From assembly GCA_003161195.1 (NCBI GenBank), contig PMOV01000196.1, positions 1 to 5,369 on the forward strand: a stretch of 5,369 nt of DNA, written 5' to 3'. This stretch comes from Acidobacteriota bacterium (GTDB lineage Bacteria > Acidobacteriota > Terriglobia > Acidiferrales > UBA7541). The notes beneath the pieces were generated by a model. That model saw only the letters and a program-made list of their open reading frames with translations, searched no databases and was not told where the DNA came from. This document shows positions 1 through 5,369 of the stretch, one piece after another (the first letter of the stretch is position 1; each line of letters starts with the position of its first letter). Position numbers and translations under genes: made by a program.

Positions 1-67
1 AGTCATTGCCCTGGCACACTGAGTTTCCAGTGCGGGCCGCCGAGCATTGAGCGCTGGCTCCGTCCCC

Positions 68-97
68 TTGACACGCACGTACCTCTATATTCACTAT
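68..97 (+). promoter_or_regulatory. possible sigma-70-type promoter upstream of the HAD gene
   Basis: A perfect TTGACA box (68-73) is followed after 18 bases by CACTAT (92-97), which matches the TATAAT consensus at three of six positions, including the key second A and last T. Another AT-rich stretch, TATATT (86-91), lies only 12 bases from the -35 box, which is too close. The predicted transcript would begin near 104 and leave a leader of about 48 bases before the GTG at 152. The rest of 1-151 contains nothing I can support as a gene. Only the -35 box is convincing; the -10 box is weak. Confidence 0.35.
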
Positions 98-151
98 CTC
101 TGAGCCACATCGCTGCGCATCCTATAGCTGGAGAGACGGAGCCCAACCGGC

Positions 152-763
152 GTGCCAGAAATCACCACACTGTTTTGGGATATTGGCGGAGTCGTGCTCA
201 CCAATGGCTGGGACCGCCACGCCCGTCGCCGCGCCTCTAGCGAATTCAATTTTGACTGGGAAGAATTTCAGGACCGCCACGACCTGGCCTTTCCCGCCTT
301 TGACGCTGGCAATGCCTCGCTGCAGGAATATCTGGATCGCACGCTGTTTTATCGCCATCGCCCGTTCGACCGCGAGCAATTCATCGCCTTTATGTACACA
401 CAGTCGCAGGAATATCCTGAATCGCGCGCCATATTGCACGCCGTGGCGCAATCTGGAAAATACTTCGTCGGCGCGATCAACAATGAGCCGCTGGAACTTA
501 ACCGGTACCGCATCGAAACCTTCGGCCTGCGCCGCGATTTCCAGGTGTTCTTCAGCTCCTGTTACGTCCATTCGCGCAAGCCCGAAGAGCTCATCTTCAA
601 AGTGGCGCTCGCCGTTACCCAACGCCCCGCTGCGGAATGCGTGTTCATTGACGACCGTCCGCTCAATCTCGAAAGCCCGCGCCGTCTGGGCATGCACGCC
701 ATCCATTACGAAAATCCCACACAGTTGCGTGCGGAGCTGCAATCGTATGGTGTTGCGGTATAG
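152..763 (+). CDS. HAD-superfamily (subfamily IA, YihX-like) hydrolase, probable sugar-phosphate phosphatase
   Basis: A 203-residue cytosolic protein with the haloacid dehalogenase fold. Motif I is FWDIGGVV (residues 8-15) with the presumed nucleophile Asp10. Residues about 17-95 form the helical cap. The motif II region is GAINNEP (107-113), motif III is SRKPEE with Lys143, and motif IV is VFIDDRP with Asp167 and Asp168, the expected Mg2+ ligands. The order and spacing match E. coli YihX, a glucose-1-phosphate phosphatase of about 199 residues, so the gene looks full length. Two positions depart from the general HAD pattern: Gly12 where many phosphatases have the acid/base Asp (YihX also has Gly), and Asn110 where YihX has Ser. 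The start is GTG at 152 with CGGAG at 137-141, ten bases upstream; no ATG fits better. It lies 104 bases upstream of zwf. Fold assignment is firm; the substrate is unknown, and dehalogenase activity cannot be excluded. Confidence 0.88.
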   Translation: MPEITTLFWDIGGVVLTNGWDRHARRRASSEFNFDWEEFQDRHDLAFPAFDAGNASLQEYLDRTLFYRHRPFDREQFIAFMYTQSQEYPESRAILHAVAQSGKYFVGAINNEPLELNRYRIETFGLRRDFQVFFSSCYVHSRKPEELIFKVALAVTQRPAAECVFIDDRPLNLESPRRLGMHAIHYENPTQLRAELQSYGVAV

Positions 764-821
764 TTTCGGGATGCTTGGCGGCCCACGAGCGTCGACCGGC
801 CTGCGTATTGAACCGTTTTAG

Positions 822-830
822 TGTTATGGT
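822..830 (+). promoter_or_regulatory. possible extended -10 promoter element of zwf
   Basis: TGTTATGGT (822-830) has the extended -10 form TGnTAnnnT, with four of six matches to TATAAT. It sits in an AT-rich patch (808-840) inside the GC-rich gap between the HAD gene and zwf. Transcription would begin near 837, giving a short leader that still includes the ribosome site. No good -35 box lies 16-18 bases upstream: TTGAAC at 808-813 is only 11 bases away. zwf could equally be read through from the HAD gene, since there is no terminator between them. Confidence 0.28.
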
Positions 831-855
831 TTTAGCTGTTCCTTGGCCTGGAGCC

Positions 856-862
856 GGAGGAG
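856..862 (+). promoter_or_regulatory. strong ribosome binding site that sets the zwf start
   Basis: GGAGGAG lies five bases before the ATG at 868. The reading frame is also open upstream to a TTG at 775, which would add 31 residues, but that segment has no comparable ribosome site and its translation resembles nothing in the family. The site therefore selects 868. Confidence 0.82.
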
Positions 863-867
863 ACATC

Positions 868-2385
868 ATGCCCGCACAAAATCGTTCCGGATACGGCGGC
901 GTAGTCGAGCCTTGCACGGTAATTTTATTCGGCGCTTCCGGCGACCTGGCCAAGCGCAAAGTCATTCCCGCCATGTTCGATCTCGCTACGCACCAGGCGC
1001 TCGGCTCGCGCTACGCCATCGTCGGCTTCGCGCGCACCAACATGACCGATGACAGCTTTCGCTCCAACATCGGCGAAGCTGCCAAGACTATCTCCGAAGT
1101 TGGCCCCATCGATCCGCAGCAGTGGAGCGAATTCGCCGCCAATCTTTATTATAGCCCCGGCGACTACGCCAAGCCGGAATCCTACGAGGCCCTCGCCAAG
1201 CGCCTCGCGCAGCTCTCCGCGGAAAAAAATCTTGGCGACAATCGCCTCTTCTACATCTCCACCCCGCCGGAGGTCTATCCGGACATCGTCGAGCAAATCG
1301 GCAAAGCCGGCCTCAACAAGTCTGCCAATCCCGAGTCCTGGGTCCGCATCATCATTGAAAAGCCTTTCGGTCGCGACCTCGCCTCCGCCCAGGATCTGAA
1401 CCGCAAAGTCCTCAGCGTCTTCAACGAAAATCAGGTCTATCGCATCGATCACTACCTCGGCAAAGACACCGTGCAGAATCTCTTGGTCCTGCGTTTCGGC
1501 AATGGCATCTTCGAGCCGCTGTGGAATCGCAATTACGTCGACCACGTGCAAATCACCGCTGGCGAAACGCTCGGCGTCGAACGTCGCGGCGGCTTCTACG
1601 AAGGCACCGGCGCGCTGCGCGACATGATCCAGAGCCACGTCCTGCAGCTCACCTCTCTCGTCGCGGTCGAGCCGCCCGCTTCTTTCGGCGCTACCGCCGT
1701 GCGCAACGAAAAGCTCAAAGTCCTCCAGTCCATCCGTCCCTTTAATCCGGAAATGATGGCCCAGTCCGTGGTTCGCGGCCAGTACGCTGCGGGCAACATC
1801 GGCGGCAAAGACGTTCCCGGCTATCGCCAGGAACAGGGCGTTGATCCCCATTCCCGCACCGAAACGTTCGTCGCCGCGCGCGTACTCATCGACAACTGGC
1901 GCTGGGCTGGCGTCCCCTTTTATCTCCGTACGGGAAAGCGCCTCGCCAAACGCAGCACCGAAATCGTCATCCAGTTCCGTAACGCACCGCACATGGTTTT
2001 CCGCGACAAAGGCATCGAACCCAACCGCCTGGTGCTCAATATTCAACCCGACGAAGGCATCTCCATCTCTTTCGGCGCCAAGCGTCCCGGCACGGAAATG
2101 AATATCGGCAACGTGAATATGAATTTCAGCTACGAACAGGGCTTCGGCAAATCCACGCGGCCCGCCTACGCCACGCTGCTCAACGATTGCGTGCGCGGTG
2201 ACGCCACGCTTTTCGATAGCGGCGACAACGTGGAAGCCGCCTGGGCGCTGGTCGATCCCATTCTTGATGTCTGGAGCGCCACGAAAACCGCCACCGTCCC
2301 GCAATATGCGGCCGGCAGCTGGGGTCCGGCGGAATCCGACGCCCTCATCGAGCGCGACGGCCGCCACTGGCACAATCCGCAGTAA
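868..2385 (+). CDS. zwf: glucose-6-phosphate 1-dehydrogenase
   Basis: A 505-residue cytosolic enzyme that oxidises glucose 6-phosphate to 6-phosphoglucono-1,5-lactone with NADP+ (or NAD+), the entry step of the oxidative pentose phosphate and Entner-Doudoroff routes. The N-terminal Rossmann domain carries the nucleotide-binding motif FGASGDLAKRK (residues 21-31) and EKPFGRD (164-170). The family signature RIDHYLGK is at 192-199. By alignment with the Leuconostoc enzyme, Asp194 partners the base, His195 contacts the substrate phosphate, and His257 (in RDMIQSH) is the catalytic base. FYLRTGKRL (351-359) belongs to the C-terminal domain. Length is normal and all key residues are present. The ATG at 868 is chosen for its GGAGGAG site. 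The next gene, glk, makes its substrate, which supports a shared transcript. No 6-phosphogluconolactonase gene lies beside it in this window. Coenzyme preference cannot be read with confidence. Confidence 0.98.
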   Translation: MPAQNRSGYGGVVEPCTVILFGASGDLAKRKVIPAMFDLATHQALGSRYAIVGFARTNMTDDSFRSNIGEAAKTISEVGPIDPQQWSEFAANLYYSPGDYAKPESYEALAKRLAQLSAEKNLGDNRLFYISTPPEVYPDIVEQIGKAGLNKSANPESWVRIIIEKPFGRDLASAQDLNRKVLSVFNENQVYRIDHYLGKDTVQNLLVLRFGNGIFEPLWNRNYVDHVQITAGETLGVERRGGFYEGTGALRDMIQSHVLQLTSLVAVEPPASFGATAVRNEKLKVLQSIRPFNPEMMAQSVVRGQYAAGNIGGKDVPGYRQEQGVDPHSRTETFVAARVLIDNWRWAGVPFYLRTGKRLAKRSTEIVIQFRNAPHMVFRDKGIEPNRLVLNIQPDEGISISFGAKRPGTEMNIGNVNMNFSYEQGFGKSTRPAYATLLNDCVRGDATLFDSGDNVEAAWALVDPILDVWSATKTATVPQYAAGSWGPAESDALIERDGRHWHNPQ

Positions 2386-2500
2386 GGTTCGAGCGTGGCG
2401 CGGACGGCGGCGAAACGTACATGCGCGAGACGCCGTTCATTCGTGCCGGCGCACGTGGTGTCTTGAAACTTCCGCGGTCCCGCGGCGTACGGGAATTTCT

Positions 2501-2506
2501 GGGAGG
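2501..2506 (+). promoter_or_regulatory. ribosome binding site of glk
   Basis: GGGAGG ends one base before an ATG (2508-2510) and four bases before a GTG (2511-2513) in the same frame. One base is too tight for normal initiation, so the site favours the GTG. The far upstream in-frame ATG at 2421 has no purine-rich site in front of it. Confidence 0.65.
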
Positions 2507-2510
2507 CATG

Positions 2511-3494
2511 GTGATTCTCGCAGGCGATGTCGGCGGCACAAAATGCAATCTCGCACTGTTCTCCGAAAGCGGCGGAAAGCTCAATCTCGTTTACAGCCAC
2601 CGTTTTGCCAGCAAGGAGTTCGGTAAATTCGACCTGATCGTCAAGGAATTTACCCGCCTGGCCGCCCCGCACCTCGTCAACGACAAAATTTACGCCGCGG
2701 GCTTCGGCATCGCCGGCCCCGTGATTCACGGCCAGGTACGCGCCACCAACCTTCCCTGGATTGTCGAAGCCGCGCAGCTCAAAGAGCAAATCCAGGTGGA
2801 ACAGATCGAGCTCATGAACGATCTCGGCGCCTGGGGGCACAGCCTGCAGCATCTTGCCCCGGAAGATTTTTGCATCCTCAATCCCGGCAAACCGGAGCAC
2901 GGCGGCACGCGCGCCCTGCTCGCCGCCGGCACTGGCCTCGGCGAATCCATCCTCGTCTGGAACAACTGCCGCTACCACGTCGTCCCCTCCGAGGGCGGCC
3001 ACTCCGACTTCGCCCCGCACTCCGAGCAGCAGATCGAGTTGCTCCGTTTCATGCGCCGCCGCTACCCGCAAGTCAGTTGGGAGCTCATTCTCTCCGGCCG
3101 CGGCTTTCGCACCATTCACGAATTTCTCTCGCCCAACATCCGTCACGCATCGTTCGAAGATCCCGACTCCGACCCCGCTCCCGAAATCACCCGCAACGGC
3201 CTGAATAAATCCTGCCGCACCTGCGCCGATACGCTCGATTTGTGGACCTCCATCTATGGCGCGGAAGCTGGCAACCTCGCGCTGAAAGTTCTGGCCCTCG
3301 GCGGCGTCTACGTCGCCGGCGGCATCGCCGTAAAAATCCTGGAAAAAATTAAAGACGGCGCCTTCGCCGCGGCCTTCAAAGACAAGTGGCATTTCGAAGG
3401 CATGCTCAGCAACATCCCTGTCTCCGTCGTCTTGAACGAAACCGCTCCGCTCCTCGGCGCGGCCTACGAAGCCTACGCCGCCCTCGCCAAATAA
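2511..3494 (+). CDS. glk: glucokinase, group A (E. coli Glk type)
   Basis: A cytosolic ATP-dependent kinase that phosphorylates glucose to glucose 6-phosphate. Read from the GTG it has 327 residues, close to E. coli Glk (321). Motifs in order: ATP-phosphate loop AGDVGGTK (4-11); sugar-site segment GIAGPV (66-71) followed by TNLPW (79-83); NDLGAWG (103-109) with catalytic Asp104; AAGTGLGES (138-146); SEGGHSDFAP (160-169) with the glucose-contacting Glu161; SGRG (195-198); a CxxC pair, Cys235 and Cys238, also found in E. coli Glk; and GGVYVAGGIA (264-273). This is the group A family rather than ROK. The start is ATG 2508 or GTG 2511; the GTG has better spacing from GGGAGG. A start at 2421 would add an Arg/Gly-rich tail absent from the family. 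The 125-base gap after zwf holds no gene or terminator, so co-transcription with zwf is likely. Affinity for other hexoses cannot be judged. Confidence 0.96.
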   Translation: MILAGDVGGTKCNLALFSESGGKLNLVYSHRFASKEFGKFDLIVKEFTRLAAPHLVNDKIYAAGFGIAGPVIHGQVRATNLPWIVEAAQLKEQIQVEQIELMNDLGAWGHSLQHLAPEDFCILNPGKPEHGGTRALLAAGTGLGESILVWNNCRYHVVPSEGGHSDFAPHSEQQIELLRFMRRRYPQVSWELILSGRGFRTIHEFLSPNIRHASFEDPDSDPAPEITRNGLNKSCRTCADTLDLWTSIYGAEAGNLALKVLALGGVYVAGGIAVKILEKIKDGAFAAAFKDKWHFEGMLSNIPVSVVLNETAPLLGAAYEAYAALAK

Positions 3495-3512
3495 CTCACG
3501 GCCGTCGAACTT

Positions 3513-3521
3513 TGCTAAACT
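3513..3521 (+). promoter_or_regulatory. possible extended -10 promoter element of mmsA
   Basis: TGCTAAACT (3513-3521) fits the extended -10 pattern TGnTAnnnT, with four of six matches to TATAAT. It lies 19 bases after the glk stop, in the 105-base gap before mmsA. Transcription would begin near 3528, giving a leader of about 72 bases. The -35 region around 3492-3498 has no clear TTGACA-like box, as extended -10 promoters can tolerate. It suggests that mmsA has its own promoter apart from zwf-glk, although no terminator separates them. Confidence 0.4.
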
Positions 3522-3588
3522 AGCGCGTACAAATCGCCAACGCCATCAGCACCACCGCGCCGCAAGAACCAGCAACACGCTCGGTGCC

Positions 3589-3593
3589 AGGAG
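3589..3593 (+). promoter_or_regulatory. ribosome binding site of mmsA
   Basis: AGGAG stands six bases before the ATG at 3600, an ordinary spacing that confirms this start. Confidence 0.75.
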
Positions 3594-3599
3594 CCAGTC

Positions 3600-5090
3600 A
3601 TGAGCACCACCGCAACCACCGCCGCAGAATTGCAAAATTACGTAAATGGCGCCTGGCAGCGCTCCACCACCACCGAATTCGTCGACGTCACCAATCCCGC
3701 CACCGCCGAAGTCATCGCCCGCACTCCCATTTCCACGCCCGCCGATGTCGAAGCCGCCGTGCAAGCCGCCGCCGCCGCGTTTCCCGCATGGCGCCGCACC
3801 CCGCCCGGCGAACGCATCCAATATCTCTTCAAACTGAAAAATCTCCTCGAAGAACACATCGACGAACTAGCCGCCATCACCACGCGCGAAAACGGCAAAA
3901 CTTTCGCCGAAGCCAAAGCCGAAATGCGCCGCGGCATCGAAAACGTCGAAGTGGCCTGCGGTATTCCGATGCTGATGCAGGGCCACGTCCTCGAAGACGT
4001 CACCCCAGGCGTCGACGAAATGCAAATCCGCCAGCCGCTCGGCGTGGTAGCCGCCATCGTCCCATTTAATTTCCCCGCCATGATCTCGTTCTGGTTTTTG
4101 CCCTACGCCATCGCCTGCGGCAACACCTTCGTGCTAAAGCCCTCGGAACGCGTGCCCCTCACCATGCACCGCGCCATGGAGCTGCTCGAAAAAACCGGCC
4201 TGCCCAAAGGCGTAGTAAACATCGTCAACGGCGGCAAAGACGTCGTGAACGCCCTCTGCGATCACCCGCAAATCCGCGCCATCAGCTTCGTCGGCTCCAC
4301 GCCCGTCGCCAAACACGTCTACACGCGCAGCGCCGCTGCGGGGAAGCGCAGCCAGTGTCAGGGCGGCGCAAAAAATCACGTCATCGTCTTGCCCGATGCG
4401 GACATGGACCTCGCCAAGCAAATCATCAGCGACAGCGCCTTCGGCTGCGCCGGCCAGCGCTGCCTCGCCGTGAGCGTCGCCGTCACCATCGGCGAAGCGC
4501 AAAAAACCTTCCGCGACGCCATCGCCGAAGCCGCCTCCGCTATCCGCGTCGGCAACGGCATGGACAAAGGCATCCAGATGGGTCCGGTCATCTCTCCGCA
4601 AAGCAAACAAAAGATCGAAGGTTTAATTTCCATAGGCGTGCAGGAGGGCGCGAAGCCGTTACTCGATGGTCGCAACACAAAAATCTCCGGCTCCGAATCC
4701 GGCAATTTCCTAACGCCCACCATTCTCGATGGCCTGCCCGCGGACAGCCGCCTGGCCCACACGGAAATCTTCGGCCCGGTCCTCAGCCTCGTCCACGCCG
4801 ACTCCATCGACGACGCCCTCGAATTTCTACGTCGCAGCCCCTACGGCAACCAAGCCTCGCTCTTCACCACCAGCGGCGCCGCCGCCCGCAAATTCCGCTA
4901 CGAAGCCCCCGCCGGCAATATCGGCATCAACATCGGCGTAGCCGCCCCCATGGCCTATTTCCCCTTCAGCGGCTGGAAAGAAAGTTTCTTCGGCATTTTG
5001 CACGGCCAGGGCCGCGACGCCGTCGAGTTCTACACCGAATCCAAAATCGTCGTGGAACGCTGGTCGCGCCAGGAAACACGAAAGTTCTGA
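3600..5090 (+). CDS. mmsA: CoA-acylating (methyl)malonate-semialdehyde dehydrogenase
   Basis: A 496-residue member of the aldehyde dehydrogenase superfamily (MmsA/IolA, ALDH6). The family converts methylmalonate semialdehyde or malonate semialdehyde, with CoA and NAD+, to propionyl-CoA or acetyl-CoA and releases CO2, in valine, myo-inositol and beta-alanine breakdown. Visible are PFNFPAM (155-161) with oxyanion Asn157, the NAD-binding KPSE (180-183), FVGSTPV (230-236), the catalytic segment FGCAGQRC (281-288) with Cys288, EIFGPV (389-394), and the C-terminal PFSGWKESFFG (455-465) followed by HGQGRDAVEFYTESK. GAKNH (256-260) in place of GGK, and Gln254 where ordinary aldehyde dehydrogenases have the general-base Glu, are marks of the CoA-acylating subfamily. 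Length is full. The ATG has AGGAG six bases upstream. No other inositol or valine genes are in the window, so the physiological substrate is open. A strong terminator follows 27 bases after the stop. Confidence 0.94.
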   Translation: MSTTATTAAELQNYVNGAWQRSTTTEFVDVTNPATAEVIARTPISTPADVEAAVQAAAAAFPAWRRTPPGERIQYLFKLKNLLEEHIDELAAITTRENGKTFAEAKAEMRRGIENVEVACGIPMLMQGHVLEDVTPGVDEMQIRQPLGVVAAIVPFNFPAMISFWFLPYAIACGNTFVLKPSERVPLTMHRAMELLEKTGLPKGVVNIVNGGKDVVNALCDHPQIRAISFVGSTPVAKHVYTRSAAAGKRSQCQGGAKNHVIVLPDADMDLAKQIISDSAFGCAGQRCLAVSVAVTIGEAQKTFRDAIAEAASAIRVGNGMDKGIQMGPVISPQSKQKIEGLISIGVQEGAKPLLDGRNTKISGSESGNFLTPTILDGLPADSRLAHTEIFGPVLSLVHADSIDDALEFLRRSPYGNQASLFTTSGAAARKFRYEAPAGNIGINIGVAAPMAYFPFSGWKESFFGILHGQGRDAVEFYTESKIVVERWSRQETRKF

Positions 5091-5117
5091 CTGGAGCGGC
5101 GCGCATATCCGTCGAGT

Positions 5118-5140
5118 GCGGCAGCCTTGCTGCCGCTTTT
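5118..5140 (+). terminator. intrinsic (rho-independent) terminator after mmsA
   Basis: GCGGCAGC (5118-5125) and GCTGCCGC (5129-5136) form a perfect eight-pair, GC-rich stem with a three-base CTT loop, followed at once by TTTT (5137-5140). It starts 27 bases after the mmsA stop and most simply ends the mmsA transcript. The T run is short, but the stem is strong. Confidence 0.85.
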
Positions 5141-5249
5141 ACGGTCGTAGCCATAACAGCGTTTCAGAAGACAGCTACCCGGCGCCGGCGTAAACGGATT
5201 CTGCGCAAGCCCGGCTGCTGCACTCCAAAAAAAGCCGCGCCGTAAAATT

Positions 5250-5369
5250 ATGACCACCAAACCTCTCCACCTCGACGTGAACCAGCAAATCAAGTGCGCG
5301 CAAACCCTGCCCTCGCGCTTCTACACCGACCCCGCCATCCTAACCACCGAACTCGCCCGCATCTTCCGC
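5250..5369 (+). CDS. Rieske-type aromatic ring-hydroxylating oxygenase, alpha subunit (N-terminus only)
   Basis: An open frame of 40 codons begins at ATG 5250 and runs off the end of the window. The segment LPSRFYTDPAIL (residues 20-31) followed by ELARIFR (34-40) is the characteristic N-terminal lead-in of Rieske non-heme iron oxygenase alpha subunits, including the GbcA-like quaternary-amine demethylases, just before the [2Fe-2S] domain. The Rieske CxH and CxxH ligands and the catalytic iron site would lie downstream and cannot be seen. In-frame stops at 5148 and 5154, with no ATG, GTG or TTG between them and 5250, leave 5250 as the first possible start. No purine-rich ribosome site precedes it; the upstream bases are an A run (5227-5233) and an AT patch (5243-5250). 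Only a 10-base GC palindrome (5179-5188) stands out in the leader. Substrate class is unknown. Confidence 0.72.
   Translation, partial: MTTKPLHLDVNQQIKCAQTLPSRFYTDPAILTTELARIFR

Noticed and set aside
1..240. A + strand frame open from the window edge to a TAG at 238-240, possibly the tail of an upstream gene
   Set aside because: It runs about 90 bases into the HAD gene, and its translation is rich in Arg, Pro and His with no recognisable motif. A chance open frame is more likely.
122..742. A 206-codon minus-strand open frame opposite the HAD gene
   Set aside because: The + strand frame carries all the HAD motifs in order, while the minus frame has no family resemblance.
34..787. Imperfect inverted repeat flanking the HAD gene: minus-strand 34-50 against plus-strand 771-787, 15 of 17 bases alike
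   Set aside because: A few matches this good are expected by chance in a window of this size. They do not extend outward, no transposase is present and no target duplication was seen.
775..867. In-frame N-terminal extension of zwf from TTG 775
   Set aside because: It has no ribosome site and no family resemblance, whereas ATG 868 has a strong GGAGGAG site.
925..2373. A 482-codon open frame on the minus strand opposite zwf
   Set aside because: It lies wholly opposite zwf, whose protein is conserved throughout. Its translation resembles no family, and GC-rich third positions commonly keep the antisense frame open.
2463..2493. TTGAAA box (2463-2468) as a glk promoter
   Set aside because: No acceptable -10 box occurs 16-18 bases downstream; TACGGG at 19 bases is a poor match.
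2166..3392. A 408-codon open frame on the minus strand across the end of zwf and most of glk
   Set aside because: It overlaps two well-conserved genes and has no recognisable motifs or ribosome site; it is an antisense shadow.
5179..5188. Perfect 10-base palindrome CCGGCGCCGG as an operator
   Set aside because: It is made only of GC runs common in this composition and has no second copy or clear promoter beside it.

Overview
The window (about 5.4 kb, GC-rich) carries five genes, all on the + strand, and reads as an ordinary bacterial carbon-metabolism locus. The gene style (purine-rich ribosome sites, a GTG start, strong C preference at third codon positions) and the resemblance of the proteins to my memory of Acidobacteriota homologues suggest a soil Acidobacteriota (Terriglobia-like). 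This is inference from memory; no RNA gene or other taxonomic marker is present.

Layout. Positions 1-151 hold no gene I can support; there is only a possible promoter with a perfect TTGACA box at 68-73. Next comes a HAD-superfamily phosphatase of the YihX-like type (152-763, GTG start), then glucose-6-phosphate dehydrogenase zwf (868-2385) behind a strong GGAGGAG site, then a group A glucokinase glk (about 2511-3494). A 105-base gap with a possible extended -10 box leads to a CoA-acylating (methyl)malonate-semialdehyde dehydrogenase mmsA (3600-5090). A textbook intrinsic terminator (5118-5140) closes this stretch. The last 120 bases (5250-5369) are the first 40 codons of a Rieske-type ring-hydroxylating oxygenase alpha subunit that runs off the window.

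How the genes work together. Glk makes glucose 6-phosphate from glucose and ATP, and Zwf oxidises it to 6-phosphogluconolactone while making NAD(P)H, so the pair feeds the oxidative pentose phosphate or Entner-Doudoroff route. If the HAD enzyme is a sugar-phosphate phosphatase like E. coli YihX (glucose 1-phosphate), it could supply glucose to Glk, but that is a hypothesis. The mmsA product acts in valine, inositol or beta-alanine breakdown, yielding propionyl-CoA or acetyl-CoA, and need not be linked to the first three genes. The Rieske gene lies beyond a terminator and is probably transcribed separately.

I found no mobile element, CRISPR array, tRNA, rRNA or evident novel system. The findings are modest observations on gene starts, neighbour choice and catalytic motifs.
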